A stretch of 64,000 bases of DNA. Origin: Bacteriovoracaceae bacterium. GTDB lineage: Bacteria; Bdellovibrionota; Bacteriovoracia; Bacteriovoracales; Bacteriovoracaceae. Both the position numbers and the translations under genes were made by a program. Numbering within the stretch: position 1 is the first letter of the stretch; each line of letters begins with the position of its first letter. The notes beneath the pieces were generated by a model. It was not told where the DNA came from. It saw only the letters and a list, made by a program, of their open reading frames with translations, and did not search any database. The stretch is from assembly GCA_947441615.1 (NCBI GenBank), contig CANEUH010000018.1, positions 18,264 to 82,263 on the forward strand, in the 5' to 3' direction. Positions 25,570-35,403 of this stretch are shown in pieces.

Positions 25570-27084
25570 TTATCTCTGTGCCAATTGTTCAAAGTTTTCA
25601 CCAGGAAAGTCTTCAAGACCCATATAATCAGCGAGTTCAAGTTTTTTTACGAGATGCTCGTACTTTACGTTCTCTGAATTGATGTGAGAGTTGACCAAAT
25701 TATCTACTGCAAATTTGATATCTGCATAAGTAGCTCTACTTGCGATATAGTTATCTAGAACTGAGTCGTAATTACTCTGAGCATTTTTATGTTGGAATTC
25801 AGAAATTTTTACTTTCTGCTCTAGAAATCGAAGAGTCTTGTAAATGGTCCTAACTTTAACATCGAGCTGTCGTCTGATATTGAAGTAATTGATCTCAGCG
25901 ATTCTTTTTTCTAAAAATGATTGTTGGTTATTACGAGAATTGAAAAAGCCACCTTCTCCAAGGAGTGTCCATTTCATATCAATTGCTGCTACAAGCTCAA
26001 CATTTTTATTTCCAGGAGATGTCTGGTACTGCCAGTTAGATCCATTTGGGTCAAAGCCAGTACGATAAGTTCCTAGATTGAATGAAAATTTTGGAAGAGG
26101 TAAGTTTTCTTTAAGTGTTTTTTCATATGTTCTATTTGCATTGTCATAGAGAAGTTTTGCGTCCCTATAATCAACTGACTGCTCTTCAGTAAGTTTAAGG
26201 GCCTCTGGAAGTGTTGCATTGACTGAGAGGAATTTTAACTGTTCAACTGTCGAGTAAGAACCCCTCCATTCGTCACCAAGAAGGTTTGCTAGTTCTTCCT
26301 CTTGTAGACTCACAAAATATAGGGACTCTTGGTAATCAGTTTGGGAACGAAGAAATTCGGATCTTGTTTGATAATATTCTTGCGCCCTGATTTTTCTCAG
26401 CTGAAGTTTCTCTCTCGCAAGACGATGAATGAAAGAAGTTTGCCTTAATTGTTCTTGTCTGATTTTTTTAATTTCTTTCGCCCTAATCATATTAAAATAC
26501 TGAGTGATTAGACCGAATTTTAATCGTCGTCTTGCTTCGCTTAATTGCTGACTGGCCCTGTTCAAAGTTTGTTTGTTATTTTGATACTGAAGATAATCTC
26601 TTCCCCAGTTAAATAAAGTGTATTCATCGATCACCAAACCCAAACTTCCAGTCGGAGCTTGTTGAGCACCCATACCCGGTGTTGATAGGGATGACTGGTG
26701 AAAGCGATCAATCTTTTGATTTGAAGTATCTAACTCGAGGGAAATTTTTGGTAACCAAAACTTTTGCCAAATATCAGTTTTAGAAAGCTCAATTTGTTCA
26801 CGTTTTTGTTCTCTGATTTTTTGGAATGGATTTTTTCTGAACCCCTCCTCAAGAATTGATCTCAGATCAATTGGGCGTCCGGCTTTTTCAGAATCCGTTG
26901 GATCAATATTATTTCTTCTCTTCCATCCCCTCTCTTCCCCTGATGAAACTGAAGATAAAGAAGTGTCCTGTTCAGAAACTATTTTTTCTTCCTCAATAGA
27001 GGTTTCCATGACATTGAGGTCCTCTTCCTGGCCCCAAGTGATTGAACTTCCCATAATTAAAAGAATAAAGAGTGCTTTAATCAA
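25570..27084 (-). CDS. TolC-family outer-membrane efflux protein
   Basis: The 504-residue product has a signal peptide and two repeated long-helix modules typical of TolC/OEP proteins, for example KNPFQKIREQKREQIELSKT, then RAYEKT-like helices near 320 and a C-terminal repeat (NAQSNYDSVLDNYIASRATY). It forms a trimeric outer-membrane tunnel for efflux or secretion. No adaptor or pump gene is adjacent; a barrel-like protein gene follows after 2 nt. The acidic N-terminal extension (about 20-60) is unusual. Confidence 0.85.
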   Translation of the reverse strand: MIKALFILLIMGSSITWGQEEDLNVMETSIEEEKIVSEQDTSLSSVSSGEERGWKRRNNIDPTDSEKAGRPIDLRSILEEGFRKNPFQKIREQKREQIELSKTDIWQKFWLPKISLELDTSNQKIDRFHQSSLSTPGMGAQQAPTGSLGLVIDEYTLFNWGRDYLQYQNNKQTLNRASQQLSEARRRLKFGLITQYFNMIRAKEIKKIRQEQLRQTSFIHRLAREKLQLRKIRAQEYYQTRSEFLRSQTDYQESLYFVSLQEEELANLLGDEWRGSYSTVEQLKFLSVNATLPEALKLTEEQSVDYRDAKLLYDNANRTYEKTLKENLPLPKFSFNLGTYRTGFDPNGSNWQYQTSPGNKNVELVAAIDMKWTLLGEGGFFNSRNNQQSFLEKRIAEINYFNIRRQLDVKVRTIYKTLRFLEQKVKISEFQHKNAQSNYDSVLDNYIASRATYADIKFAVDNLVNSHINSENVKYEHLVKKLELADYMGLEDFPGENFEQLAQR

Positions 27085-27201
27085 AGCAGGTTCTCCCGAA
27101 AATGTACTTTAACTTCAAACGAATCTTTCGTTTAAAATCAGTACGAATAGTGTGTGCGGTAAAATCTTAGCATTAGAATTTCTGAGAAGTAAAATCAGAT
27201 T

Positions 27202-27546
27202 CTACAGAGATAGGCCGGGACAACCTGAGCGGACAATATTTTCTTCCATGGATTCCAATCTCAGATTCGTAAGGTAAAGTTCGTTTCTAATTTTTACTTG
27301 ATTAGACTTGAGCCGACCCAATAAGGTTTCTTTGGTCTTTGGGGTATTTTTTAAAAGCTGTTCATTTCTTTTTATTAGACCATTAAGCCTTTGTTGAACT
27401 TTAATCTTGTCTGATCTGTCGTGAAAGAGTTCTTTACATCTCAGGCTCTGAACGGGTTGGTTGACGGCATCTTGCAGCAGTGCTTCTTCTTGAGCATATA
27501 AATGGTTAGAAAGTGCCAAAAGTATGACGGTAAGAATCGATTTCAT
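27202..27546 (-). CDS. Small secreted helical protein
   Basis: The 114-residue product has a signal peptide (MKSILTVILLALSNHLYA) and a mature part dominated by charged coiled-coil-like helices (KVQQRLNGLIKRNEQLLKN). It has two Cys. No family recognised. It stands alone upstream of the TolC-like gene with 117 bp between. Confidence 0.55.
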   Translation of the reverse strand: MKSILTVILLALSNHLYAQEEALLQDAVNQPVQSLRCKELFHDRSDKIKVQQRLNGLIKRNEQLLKNTPKTKETLLGRLKSNQVKIRNELYLTNLRLESMEENIVRSGCPGLSL

Positions 27547-27664
27547 ATAGATAAGACTATCATGGGAAATGATTAACGCAAAGTTGAATTACTCTCTCAA
27601 TTGATTGTCTAATGAACGCAAAAAACGTAGGATGAGGGGTCAATTTAATTAAGGTCATTTCCTC

Positions 27665-28405
27665 ATGTCTCAAGCAGTCATCTTAATTCCAGCTCGTTTC
27701 AGTTCCTCTCGATTTCCGGGGAAGCCCCTTGCCTTGATTCATGGCATATCGATGATTCAAAGAGTTTATACAAACTGTCTTGAATCTGGATTTCCTGTGT
27801 TTGTTGTGACAGATCACGATGGGATAGAAAATCATGTTAACGATTTTGGTGGAAAGGTTATTCGAATTAATGATGATGTTCCATCAGGCTCTGAACGAAT
27901 TGCTTTGGCCTATGAGAGATTTTTTGAAAATGAAAAACCAAAGATTGTCATTAACGTCCAGGGAGATGAGCCCCTTTTACGTGGGCCGATTTTAAAAGAG
28001 CTCGCAGAATTTCACTTATCAAGTCAATTTGATATCGCCACCCTTTTAAGGGAAAGGTCAGTTAAGGAAGAGGATTTTAAAAATCCTAATGTCGTTAAGG
28101 CGGTCTATAGCCCTGTCTCAAAACAGTGTTTATATTTCTCGAGACAGTCTCTGCCTTTTGATAGGGATGGTGGGCGTGACTATTCTTGGTATCAGCACAT
28201 CGGTGTCTATAGTTACAAGACAGAAGCCTTGTCTCGTTTTGTTAAATTACCGATGGCAAGATTAGAGGATTTAGAAAAGTTAGAACAATTAAGAGCGCTT
28301 GAGAATCAAATGACCTTAGGTGCGATTTTAACGAATCAAAAATTAATTGGAGTGGACGTACCAGACGACGTTAAAAAAGTAGAAGGGGCACTTCGTGAAC
28401 AATAA
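27665..28405 (+). CDS. kdsB: 3-deoxy-manno-octulosonate cytidylyltransferase
   Basis: KdsB activates KDO with CTP to CMP-KDO for LPS inner core synthesis. The nucleotide-binding start IPARFSSSRFPGKPLA and the motifs VINVQGDEPLL and QHIGVYSYK are all present. The length of 246 is normal. It is the first gene of kdsB-pyrG-kdsA-kdsC, with an 11-nt overlap into pyrG, the CTP synthase that supplies its substrate. Confidence 0.96.
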   Translation: MSQAVILIPARFSSSRFPGKPLALIHGISMIQRVYTNCLESGFPVFVVTDHDGIENHVNDFGGKVIRINDDVPSGSERIALAYERFFENEKPKIVINVQGDEPLLRGPILKELAEFHLSSQFDIATLLRERSVKEEDFKNPNVVKAVYSPVSKQCLYFSRQSLPFDRDGGRDYSWYQHIGVYSYKTEALSRFVKLPMARLEDLEKLEQLRALENQMTLGAILTNQKLIGVDVPDDVKKVEGALREQ

Positions 28406-29999
28406 TAAACACAGTAAAAAATACATTTTTATCACTGGTGGGGTTACGAGCTCTCTAGGTAAGGGCTTAGCAGCTGCTAGTCTTGGGTGTCTTCTTGAAA
28501 GAAGAGGGATCAAGATTAATATGCTGAAGATGGATCCTTACATCAATGTAGACCCAGGTACCATGAGTCCCATTCAGCATGGAGAAGTTTTTGTTACTGA
28601 TGATGGGGCCGAAACGGATCTCGATTTAGGCCACTATGAGCGCTTCACAAGCTTACAACTCACTCGTGAAAATAATTTTACGACTGGAAAAGTTTATCTT
28701 CAGGTGATTGAAAATGAACGTGAAGGTAAATATTTAGGAAAAACAGTTCAAGTTGTTCCTCATATCACGGATGAAATTAAGCGTAGGATTCATAATGCTG
28801 CCCAAAACTGTGATCTTCTTATTGGTGAAATCGGTGGAACAGTTGGTGATATTGAATCACTTCCTTTCATGGAGTCCATCAGACAATTTGCTCTCGATGT
28901 TGGAAAAGAAAATGTCCTCTATATCCATCTCGTACTCATTCCTTATATTCAAGCTGCTGGCGAGTTGAAATCTAAGCCCGCTCAGCACTCGGTTAAAGAG
29001 ATGCGCTCGATTGGGCTTTTTCCTGATGTCATTATTTGTAGAGCGGATCGAGAAATTGATCAGTCAATTGTTGATAAGATTTCACTTTTTTGTAACGTTC
29101 CCAAGCAGAATGTATTTCAATCAATAGATCTTGATCTTATTTATAAAGTTCCAAAAGCGTTTCATGATCAGGGCCTAGATAGAAGAGTGACAGAGTTATT
29201 AGGCATGTGGACAGCAGAACCAAACATGACTGAAATCAATAAAGTGATTTATAATTCTGAGCACCCCATTAAAGAGGTGAATATCGGAATTGTAGGAAAG
29301 TATACTGATCTCATTGAGTCTTATAAATCCCTGGATGAGGCCTTAAGGCATGCAGCGATTGAAAATCAAGTACAGCTTAATCGCATTTATATTGATGCAG
29401 AGGATTTAGAAAAAGGTATTAAGACGGACCTCCTAGAAAAAGTAGATGGCATCCTTGTTCCTGGTGGTTTTGGTTCTCGAGGAACTGAAGGAAAAATTAA
29501 AGCGATTCAATTTGCTCGCGAGAAAAAAATTCCATTCTTTGGTATCTGCCTAGGGCTTCAACTTGCTGTCATTGAGTTCGCTCGTCACGTTGTGGGAATA
29601 AAAAATGCGACCTCGATGGAATTCACTGATTCAGGGGACTTTGTTGTTCATTATATGTCTGGTCAATCAAAAGACGGGGCCAAGGGTGGGAGCATGAGGC
29701 TTGGCGCTTATGAGTGCGATTTTGCTCCAGGGACTCTCGGTGAAAAAATATACAAAACAAATAAGATTACAGAAAGGCATCGTCATCGCCTCGAAGTTAA
29801 TAATGAGTACATAAAACAATTAACTGACAAGGGTCTAGTGGTCTCTGGTAAAAATCCAGGACTTAATCTCGTTGAAGTGATTGAACTTAAAGATCACCCT
29901 TATTTTATAGCCTGTCAGTATCATCCAGAATTCAAATCAAGACCATTTAAACCGCATCCACTTTTTGCCTCTTTTGTGAAGGCGAGTGGAAAGCTCTAA
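28395..29999 (+). CDS. pyrG: CTP synthase
   Basis: PyrG converts UTP to CTP using glutamine. The synthetase domain opens with YIFITGGVTSSLGKGLAAA and has the phosphate/Mg segment KMDPYINVDPGTMSP. The glutaminase domain shows GGFGSRGTEGK, the nucleophile elbow FFGICLGLQLAVIE with its Cys, and YHPEFKSRP with the catalytic His/Glu. The 534 residues match the family. Translation starts at a GTG inside the end of kdsB, so the two are coupled. Confidence 0.97.
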   Translation: MNNNKHSKKYIFITGGVTSSLGKGLAAASLGCLLERRGIKINMLKMDPYINVDPGTMSPIQHGEVFVTDDGAETDLDLGHYERFTSLQLTRENNFTTGKVYLQVIENEREGKYLGKTVQVVPHITDEIKRRIHNAAQNCDLLIGEIGGTVGDIESLPFMESIRQFALDVGKENVLYIHLVLIPYIQAAGELKSKPAQHSVKEMRSIGLFPDVIICRADREIDQSIVDKISLFCNVPKQNVFQSIDLDLIYKVPKAFHDQGLDRRVTELLGMWTAEPNMTEINKVIYNSEHPIKEVNIGIVGKYTDLIESYKSLDEALRHAAIENQVQLNRIYIDAEDLEKGIKTDLLEKVDGILVPGGFGSRGTEGKIKAIQFAREKKIPFFGICLGLQLAVIEFARHVVGIKNATSMEFTDSGDFVVHYMSGQSKDGAKGGSMRLGAYECDFAPGTLGEKIYKTNKITERHRHRLEVNNEYIKQLTDKGLVVSGKNPGLNLVEVIELKDHPYFIACQYHPEFKSRPFKPHPLFASFVKASGKL

Positions 30000-30008
30000 G
30001 GACTATTT

Positions 30009-30809
30009 ATGAAAAAGATGGATTTTTACATCGGACCATGTGTTATTGAAAGCCAAGACCTTGCTAAAGAAATTGCTGAAACTCTGTTAAAGGATTTTGA
30101 GCCATTTAAGCATGAAATTAATCTTCACTTTAAGGGTTCTTATGATAAGGCCAATCGCTCATCATTTACTTCTTACCGAGGTCCAGGGCTAGACGAAGGA
30201 TTAAAAATTTTAGGTATGATTAATAAACAGTACGGGCTTCCAACTCTGACTGACTTTCATACGCCAGAACAAGCAATGCCAGTGGCCGAGGTCGTAAGTG
30301 TACTTCAAGTACCAGCATTCCTTTGTCGTCAAACTGATATGATTTTTTCTGGGGCCGAGGCCTGTAAAAAATATAATCGTGAACTAAAAGTTAAGAAAGG
30401 GCAGTTTCTTTCACCTGAGGAAACTAAAAATATTGTGGATAAAGCGTCCCATTTCCTACCGAAAGATAAAATTCTTCTCACTGAGCGTGGATCATCTTTT
30501 GGTTATAATAATCTAGTCGTTGATATGGCCTCCTTTCAAATTATGAAGTCATACGGAGTTCGTGCGATTCACGATGCTACTCACTGTGTTCAACGTCCTG
30601 GTGGACTTGGAACAGCGACAGGTGGAAAAAGGGAGCAGATTCTGGTGCTTGCAAAAGCAGCCGTTGCTGCAGGTGCAGATGGTATCTTTATGGAGTGTCA
30701 CCCAAATCCAGAAAAAGCACTCTCAGATGCCGCGACAGCACTCCCTTTGAGTTCAGTAAAATCAATTGTTGAAAAACTTCTTAAAATACGACGAGCGGTG
30801 GAAGAATGA
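30009..30809 (+). CDS. kdsA: 3-deoxy-8-phosphooctulonate (KDO-8-P) synthase
   Basis: KdsA condenses arabinose-5-phosphate with PEP to KDO-8-phosphate. Recognised from IGPCVIESQDLA, FKGSYDKANRSSF, LTDFHTPEQ, VVDMASFQIM and DATHCVQRPGG. The length of 266 is typical. RBS aagga precedes the ATG. It overlaps kdsC by 4 nt. Confidence 0.97.
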   Translation: MKKMDFYIGPCVIESQDLAKEIAETLLKDFEPFKHEINLHFKGSYDKANRSSFTSYRGPGLDEGLKILGMINKQYGLPTLTDFHTPEQAMPVAEVVSVLQVPAFLCRQTDMIFSGAEACKKYNRELKVKKGQFLSPEETKNIVDKASHFLPKDKILLTERGSSFGYNNLVVDMASFQIMKSYGVRAIHDATHCVQRPGGLGTATGGKREQILVLAKAAVAAGADGIFMECHPNPEKALSDAATALPLSSVKSIVEKLLKIRRAVEE

Positions 30810-31342
30810 GCCTGAAATCAGTTGCCAAAAAATTTGAATCAAAATTAAAAAAAATCAAAGTTGTTATTTTTGATTTGGACGGGATTTTGACTGATGCCCA
30901 TGTTTGGTGGGCAAGTGAGGAAGTTGGATTTAATCGGACATTTAATATTTATGATGGATATGGAATGAAAGTTCTTATGAAGGCAGGGCTCAAGGTCGGA
31001 GTTATTACTGGTGGAAATAGTGTTTCAGTTCAAAAGAGGGTAGAGCAGCTTGGCCTAAACTTTTGTTACGCAGGTAATGAGGATAAACGAGCTGCCTTTA
31101 TTGATGTCTTAAAAAAATATAACGTCGAAGCAGATGAAGTTCTCTATATGGGGGATGAGTTATTTGATATCCCACTCTTAAAGAAGTCTGGTTTTTCTGC
31201 CACAGTCCCTAATACTTGTGAAGAAGTTCTTGAAATCGTCGATTATGTAACAAAAAGAGAAAGTGGTAAAGGTTGTGCTCGTGAAGTGATTGATCTCGTT
31301 CGTTACGCGCAAAATATTCATCCGGAAAATGAGGATTTCTAA
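30806..31342 (+). CDS. kdsC: KDO-8-phosphate phosphatase (HAD family)
   Basis: KdsC removes phosphate from KDO-8-P. The small HAD phosphatase core is visible: nucleophile motif VVIFDLDGILTDAHVWW, VITGGNS with the motif II Thr/Ser, Lys in GNEDKRAAF, and acid motif MGDELFDIPLL. The 178-residue, cap-less form matches KdsC. It overlaps kdsA by 4 nt and shares a base with the next gene. Confidence 0.93.
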   Translation: MSLKSVAKKFESKLKKIKVVIFDLDGILTDAHVWWASEEVGFNRTFNIYDGYGMKVLMKAGLKVGVITGGNSVSVQKRVEQLGLNFCYAGNEDKRAAFIDVLKKYNVEADEVLYMGDELFDIPLLKKSGFSATVPNTCEEVLEIVDYVTKRESGKGCAREVIDLVRYAQNIHPENEDF

Positions 31343-31911
31343 TGCTTGGTAAAAAACTCTATAAAACTTCAATGATTAATATCCTTCGCCTCACAATCCT
31401 AGTGATTGTCCTTATCTTTTTAAATGATTTTATTCTAGATACCTATACGTATGAAAAATTTCAGGCCGATGGAAGATTCAAGATTATTGATGTTATTCAG
31501 TATCATTATAAGTACCCACATGAGTTTATTATTTTCTTCTTTCTTTTTTTAGCTCCGGCCTTCTATTACTCTCTTGTTCGTGGAACCCGTTTTTTTGAAA
31601 AGGGCTTTATTTTTAATAGAGGGTTCCCTTTCCTTGGGAAGGAAGTTCTTTATACGGATATTAAGACCTATAAATTACTGCATCCAAATCATATCGTAAG
31701 TATTCATACTAAAAGTGGAGAGATGTTTCTTATAGCAGATAACACTGTCGAGAGAGTTATTGCTATCCTTGATCAGCACAATATTCAGGGGGATTTGGCA
31801 CGGGACGATTACGCTAATCTCATTACGAACTTTCGTAAATTCGTTTTAGTTGTTCTGACTTTTACTGTTTTAATTTTTACTTTGAAAAAATTAGGTGTTT
31901 TTGCTTTCTAG
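31342..31911 (+). CDS. Membrane protein of unknown function in kds operon
   Basis: The 189-residue product has an N-terminal TM (LRLTILVIVLIFLNDFIL), a second TM (FIIFFFLFLAPAFYYSL), a strand-rich cytosolic part (GFIFNRGFPFLGKEVLYTDIKTY, IHTKSGEMFLIA) that resembles a PH-like YcxB/YdbT fold, and a C-terminal TM. Its ATG shares a base with the kdsC stop (TAATG), so it is cotranscribed with KDO genes. In enterobacteria lptC occupies this position, but this protein does not look like LptC. Confidence 0.6.
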   Translation: MLGKKLYKTSMINILRLTILVIVLIFLNDFILDTYTYEKFQADGRFKIIDVIQYHYKYPHEFIIFFFLFLAPAFYYSLVRGTRFFEKGFIFNRGFPFLGKEVLYTDIKTYKLLHPNHIVSIHTKSGEMFLIADNTVERVIAILDQHNIQGDLARDDYANLITNFRKFVLVVLTFTVLIFTLKKLGVFAF

Positions 31912-32838
31912 TGATTTTGTTTTAGCTTTTTCTAGGCGATTCCAAATACCTATCCATTCCTCGCTCGAGTGAATGGATTTTCTTTCAGCAAATATAATAT
32001 CATATCCTTGTTCATCAAACTCTCTCATCTTTTGATAAAGCTCTCTACTTGCAATCGATGAAGAAGTGGGTTGTTTCCAGACGATAGGTTTTTTAAATGA
32101 AAGTCCTATTTGAGCTTTACTACTTTCAGGTTCAAATCCTTCGGGGACAATAATAAGTGGAATCCTCGGCATATAGTGGTGCTTTAATTGCCCAGGAGCG
32201 ACCGGGCTCTCAGCATAGACAACTTCGATTTTTATTCCGTGGTCATTAAGTATTTTAGATAGCATCGTTGGAGTGTAAAAACCGGGTCTAAATATTTCAA
32301 CTTTTCCGTTTTGAATTCCAACCACTGTGGATTCTATCCCCACTTCAGAAGCACCTCCTTCAAGGATAGCAACGGATTCACCAAATTCTTGGTAGACGTG
32401 CTGACTCGTTGTTGGGGAGGTCTTTCCAAATTTATTAGCACTTGGAGCAGCAATACCACCTTCAATCTTAGCGAGTAACTTTAATGTGACGTCGTGATTT
32501 GGGCAACGAAGCCCCACGGAATCGAGTCCCGATGTGATGAGGGAATTCACCTGCTCATTTTTCTTTGCAATTAAGGTCAGGGGGCCTGGCCAGCAATTTT
32601 TCGCTAATACGTCATGAACCTGGGTCCATTCATTTGTGAGAGATTTGGCCTTTTCAATTGTGTTGATATGAACAATAAGAGGGTCAAAAAAAGGGCGCTC
32701 TTTTGTTGAAAAAATTTTTTTTAAACCTGCTTCAGAAAAAATCCATCCTCCAAGACCATAGACGGTCTCAGTGGGGATGGCGACGACCTCTCCATTTAAA
32801 AGAAGATCTCTAGCCTTATTTAAATCGACTAAATTCAA
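31891..32838 (-). CDS. tsaC: Threonylcarbamoyl-AMP synthase (Sua5/YrdC)
   Basis: This enzyme makes threonylcarbamoyl-AMP for the t6A37 tRNA modification. The YrdC core is at about 1-200 (IPTETVYGLGG, STKERPFFDPLIVHI, GLRCPNHDVTLKLL, APSANKFGKTSPTTSQHV, STVVGI). A Sua5-type C-terminal extension with the linker APGQLKHHYMPRIPL follows. The 315-residue length marks it as the long Sua5 form. Convergent overlap of 21 nt with the membrane-protein gene. Confidence 0.92.
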   Translation of the reverse strand: MNLVDLNKARDLLLNGEVVAIPTETVYGLGGWIFSEAGLKKIFSTKERPFFDPLIVHINTIEKAKSLTNEWTQVHDVLAKNCWPGPLTLIAKKNEQVNSLITSGLDSVGLRCPNHDVTLKLLAKIEGGIAAPSANKFGKTSPTTSQHVYQEFGESVAILEGGASEVGIESTVVGIQNGKVEIFRPGFYTPTMLSKILNDHGIKIEVVYAESPVAPGQLKHHYMPRIPLIIVPEGFEPESSKAQIGLSFKKPIVWKQPTSSSIASRELYQKMREFDEQGYDIIFAERKSIHSSEEWIGIWNRLEKAKTKSLESKNT

Positions 32839-32840
32839 GG

Positions 32841-34967
32841 TTACTCACTTGCGATGCTTGCCGGCACTCTAGAACCGGTACTGCGTTTAAAGTTATCAAT
32901 AACTCCTAAGCCGCGGAACTGTCCAGAAGAAAAGGTCGTATTAAAATTCGTCCCCATAGAAGTTTTCGCCTGAAGCCTTCCGTTGATAAAAGTATGATCT
33001 GGCCCAAATAGTTCCGTTATCGCTTCAAGATTTCCTGCCTTCTTATAGTAATTTGTAATAAAGTCTTTAAATTTAGCTAGTGACGGTTTAAGGAAATTTG
33101 CTGCGTAGTCTGTTTTGAAAGAAATATACTTTTCACCAATTTCTTTAACACAACCATCTCTTCCATTCTGAATATCCTCAAGCATTTCTCGACGTGACTG
33201 TTCATGAGTCCATTCATCTTTTTTTGATGAATGACAAACATTGGCGATGTGGCCAAAGACATCATTTTCTGAGGTCTCGAGTAGGTGTTGAAATCCAGCT
33301 TTTTCAATCCGTAAATTGGATTCAATAATCATTGGCCCCTTAAGAACCTCATTTTTTATGTCCGTTTTGAAACTCTTTGGAAGAGTCGTAAAATTATCCG
33401 CGAACCATATAAGATCATTTTTAAATTTACGATCAATCCAGCGATCTGTTCTTGCAGCGTTATAATACTGAGTGAGAATAAAAGAGAATTGTTCAGAATT
33501 ATCAATTCGACTAATCTTGGGATCGGAGGCCTGGGGATGTGTGGCCTCGTATTCCATTGTTAATTGGCGGGAATAAACTGCGGCATTATTCACACCGACT
33601 GGTAACTTTAAAATTTTATAAACAATAGCTGAAAAGATTCGACTGAAAAAGTTCTGGACCACTTTTACGTTTTGCGCGTAGTTCTTAAAGAAAACACGGA
33701 CATTATTGTCTTTTATCACTCTTATTTGTTCTGTTTTTTGTTTCTGCATTTTTCCCCAAAGAAGAACACTTCCTCTTTGCTCTAGTGCTGATGAGCTAGA
33801 TTCATCTAGTCTTACGACATAAGGTTCAAGCTTTTTGACTGTTCCAAAGCCTCTTAGAATGGATCTAAATTCTGGACCTTCCTCTGAATCACTTTTGATA
33901 TGGGCCCACTGTTCAGGTTTGAAGCCGAGTGTGAATTCTTTTCCTGAAGCGTACTCATAATTGATGTCATATCTAAGAAGTGAAAACTTTATCAATTTAA
34001 AAAAATCTAACTGAAGCTCCATCGTCGCACCAGCTGATGCCGTTTTTTTAGCTAGAACTCCAACCTTAAAACGGTGTTCACCGCTATTAAAACTTTGTAG
34101 AGTCGTTACATTTTGATAATCATACTCTGCTAATACACCGCCAGAAAAAGAGATGTTATAAATTGGAGGTGTCGTAATCAACCCACCAGCACTTGCCGTC
34201 CAAACATCTTCTCTTTTCATGATCTCTTCGTTACCCATATTTTCCATTTGGCCTTGATTAAATTTTAGAAATGGAAGAAAGAGTTTACTAAAGTCAGCTG
34301 TTAATCCTTCTTGATAAGAATTGGCATAACTCCAATAGGTATAAACTCTTTTAAAGGTTATTCCTGCGAATGCTCCGATCTCGGTAGCACTCATTTGCGA
34401 GAGTCCTGCTTGATTTAGTTTTTCAAGAAATGTCGTTGCCTCCAACTCAAAAGTAAAGCTATCCATGATGAGCCAATTCTGACCAAAAATATTTGGAGTC
34501 ACTTGCCTGTCTACATAGACTTGAACCACTCCAAATGGTTTTTGCCAAGAAAAACCAGAAAAGTTGGAAGAACCCAAATTAAACTGTTGGTTCAGTCTAT
34601 TAATTGTTTGAACTTCAGAAAGACCAATCGATTGATGGGATGTTTCTAATTGGCGACGAATTTCTTGATAAAGTGGGGACTCCTCTCCATCGATAGGAAT
34701 GGTTCCAGTAAATCCACCGCTCGCAGTTGCTCCGACTCCTAATAGAGCACCCATCATTTTTGTTTGAAGTGTTCTTTGCTGATTAACAACCGGGTCAGAA
34801 CTAAGGGCACTTAGTGATTTAGTATTCGCTGCCTTTATTAGGTTCGATTTTTCTGGAGTCCTCGTGATAAAATTCTCAAATTCTGGTGAGAGTTTTATGT
34901 GTGAAAATTCTGACGAAATTGCCGATAAAGAAAACAATGAGAGAGTGATTAGCATCCATACTTTCAT
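32841..34967 (-). CDS. Large secreted protein, unknown
   Basis: The 708-residue product starts at an ATG (34967) with a good RBS (gggag), six codons after the track start, and has a signal peptide MKVWMLITLSLFSLSAISS. A central part (about 130-430) has many beta-strands with aromatic residues and may be a barrel or beta-rich surface domain. The C-terminal third is helical (about 480-640). No family recognised. It lies 2 nt upstream of the tsaC start on the same strand, so they may be cotranscribed. Confidence 0.6.
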   Translation of the reverse strand: MKVWMLITLSLFSLSAISSEFSHIKLSPEFENFITRTPEKSNLIKAANTKSLSALSSDPVVNQQRTLQTKMMGALLGVGATASGGFTGTIPIDGEESPLYQEIRRQLETSHQSIGLSEVQTINRLNQQFNLGSSNFSGFSWQKPFGVVQVYVDRQVTPNIFGQNWLIMDSFTFELEATTFLEKLNQAGLSQMSATEIGAFAGITFKRVYTYWSYANSYQEGLTADFSKLFLPFLKFNQGQMENMGNEEIMKREDVWTASAGGLITTPPIYNISFSGGVLAEYDYQNVTTLQSFNSGEHRFKVGVLAKKTASAGATMELQLDFFKLIKFSLLRYDINYEYASGKEFTLGFKPEQWAHIKSDSEEGPEFRSILRGFGTVKKLEPYVVRLDESSSSALEQRGSVLLWGKMQKQKTEQIRVIKDNNVRVFFKNYAQNVKVVQNFFSRIFSAIVYKILKLPVGVNNAAVYSRQLTMEYEATHPQASDPKISRIDNSEQFSFILTQYYNAARTDRWIDRKFKNDLIWFADNFTTLPKSFKTDIKNEVLKGPMIIESNLRIEKAGFQHLLETSENDVFGHIANVCHSSKKDEWTHEQSRREMLEDIQNGRDGCVKEIGEKYISFKTDYAANFLKPSLAKFKDFITNYYKKAGNLEAITELFGPDHTFINGRLQAKTSMGTNFNTTFSSGQFRGLGVIDNFKRSTGSRVPASIASE

Positions 34968-35135
34968 AAAGAACTCCCAAGGCATTCAATTGCCTTTGTG
35001 ATACCTCTTTATCGGTTGAAGATGGTTGAAAATTTAAGGTAACTCTCATAGACTAAGCACCCGAAATCCTTGTTTCGTATAATGATAACGATGGGTTAAG
35101 CTATCATTTTTATGAACTCACAAAGTTAGGAACTT

Positions 35136-35390
35136 ATGGATAATGAGAAATTTAAATCGCTATTGGAAGAAAATTACCAATTTCCAGACTATTACGAGTT
35201 TAAGTTCATTATAAAAACCGATGATAAGCATCTTGTATTGGAGAAGTTGGTGGGGTGTTCCATTCATGAAACTCCGTCTAAAAAGGGCAATTATACATCT
35301 GTTTCGGCGAGAAAACTTGTCCATAGCACCGAAGAAATTATCGAGATTTATAAATCCATGAGTACTATTAAAGGTGTCATTAGTTTATAA
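35136..35390 (+). CDS. DUF493 (YbeD-like) protein
   Basis: This 84-residue ACT-like small protein has the family's FPDYYEFKFIIK start and the ending ETPSKKGNYTSVSARKLVH followed by a helix with IIEIYKSMSTIKGV. The family is widespread and of uncertain function; an allosteric or regulatory role has been proposed from the ferredoxin-like fold. It has a clear RBS (ttagga) and lies 13 nt upstream of gpsA. Confidence 0.85.
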   Translation: MDNEKFKSLLEENYQFPDYYEFKFIIKTDDKHLVLEKLVGCSIHETPSKKGNYTSVSARKLVHSTEEIIEIYKSMSTIKGVISL

Positions 35391-35403
35391 AAAGTAGGAA
35401 TTC

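Noticed and set aside
35078-35083. TATAAT match before the DUF493 gene
   Set aside because: No acceptable -35 at the right spacing, so not listed as a promoter.
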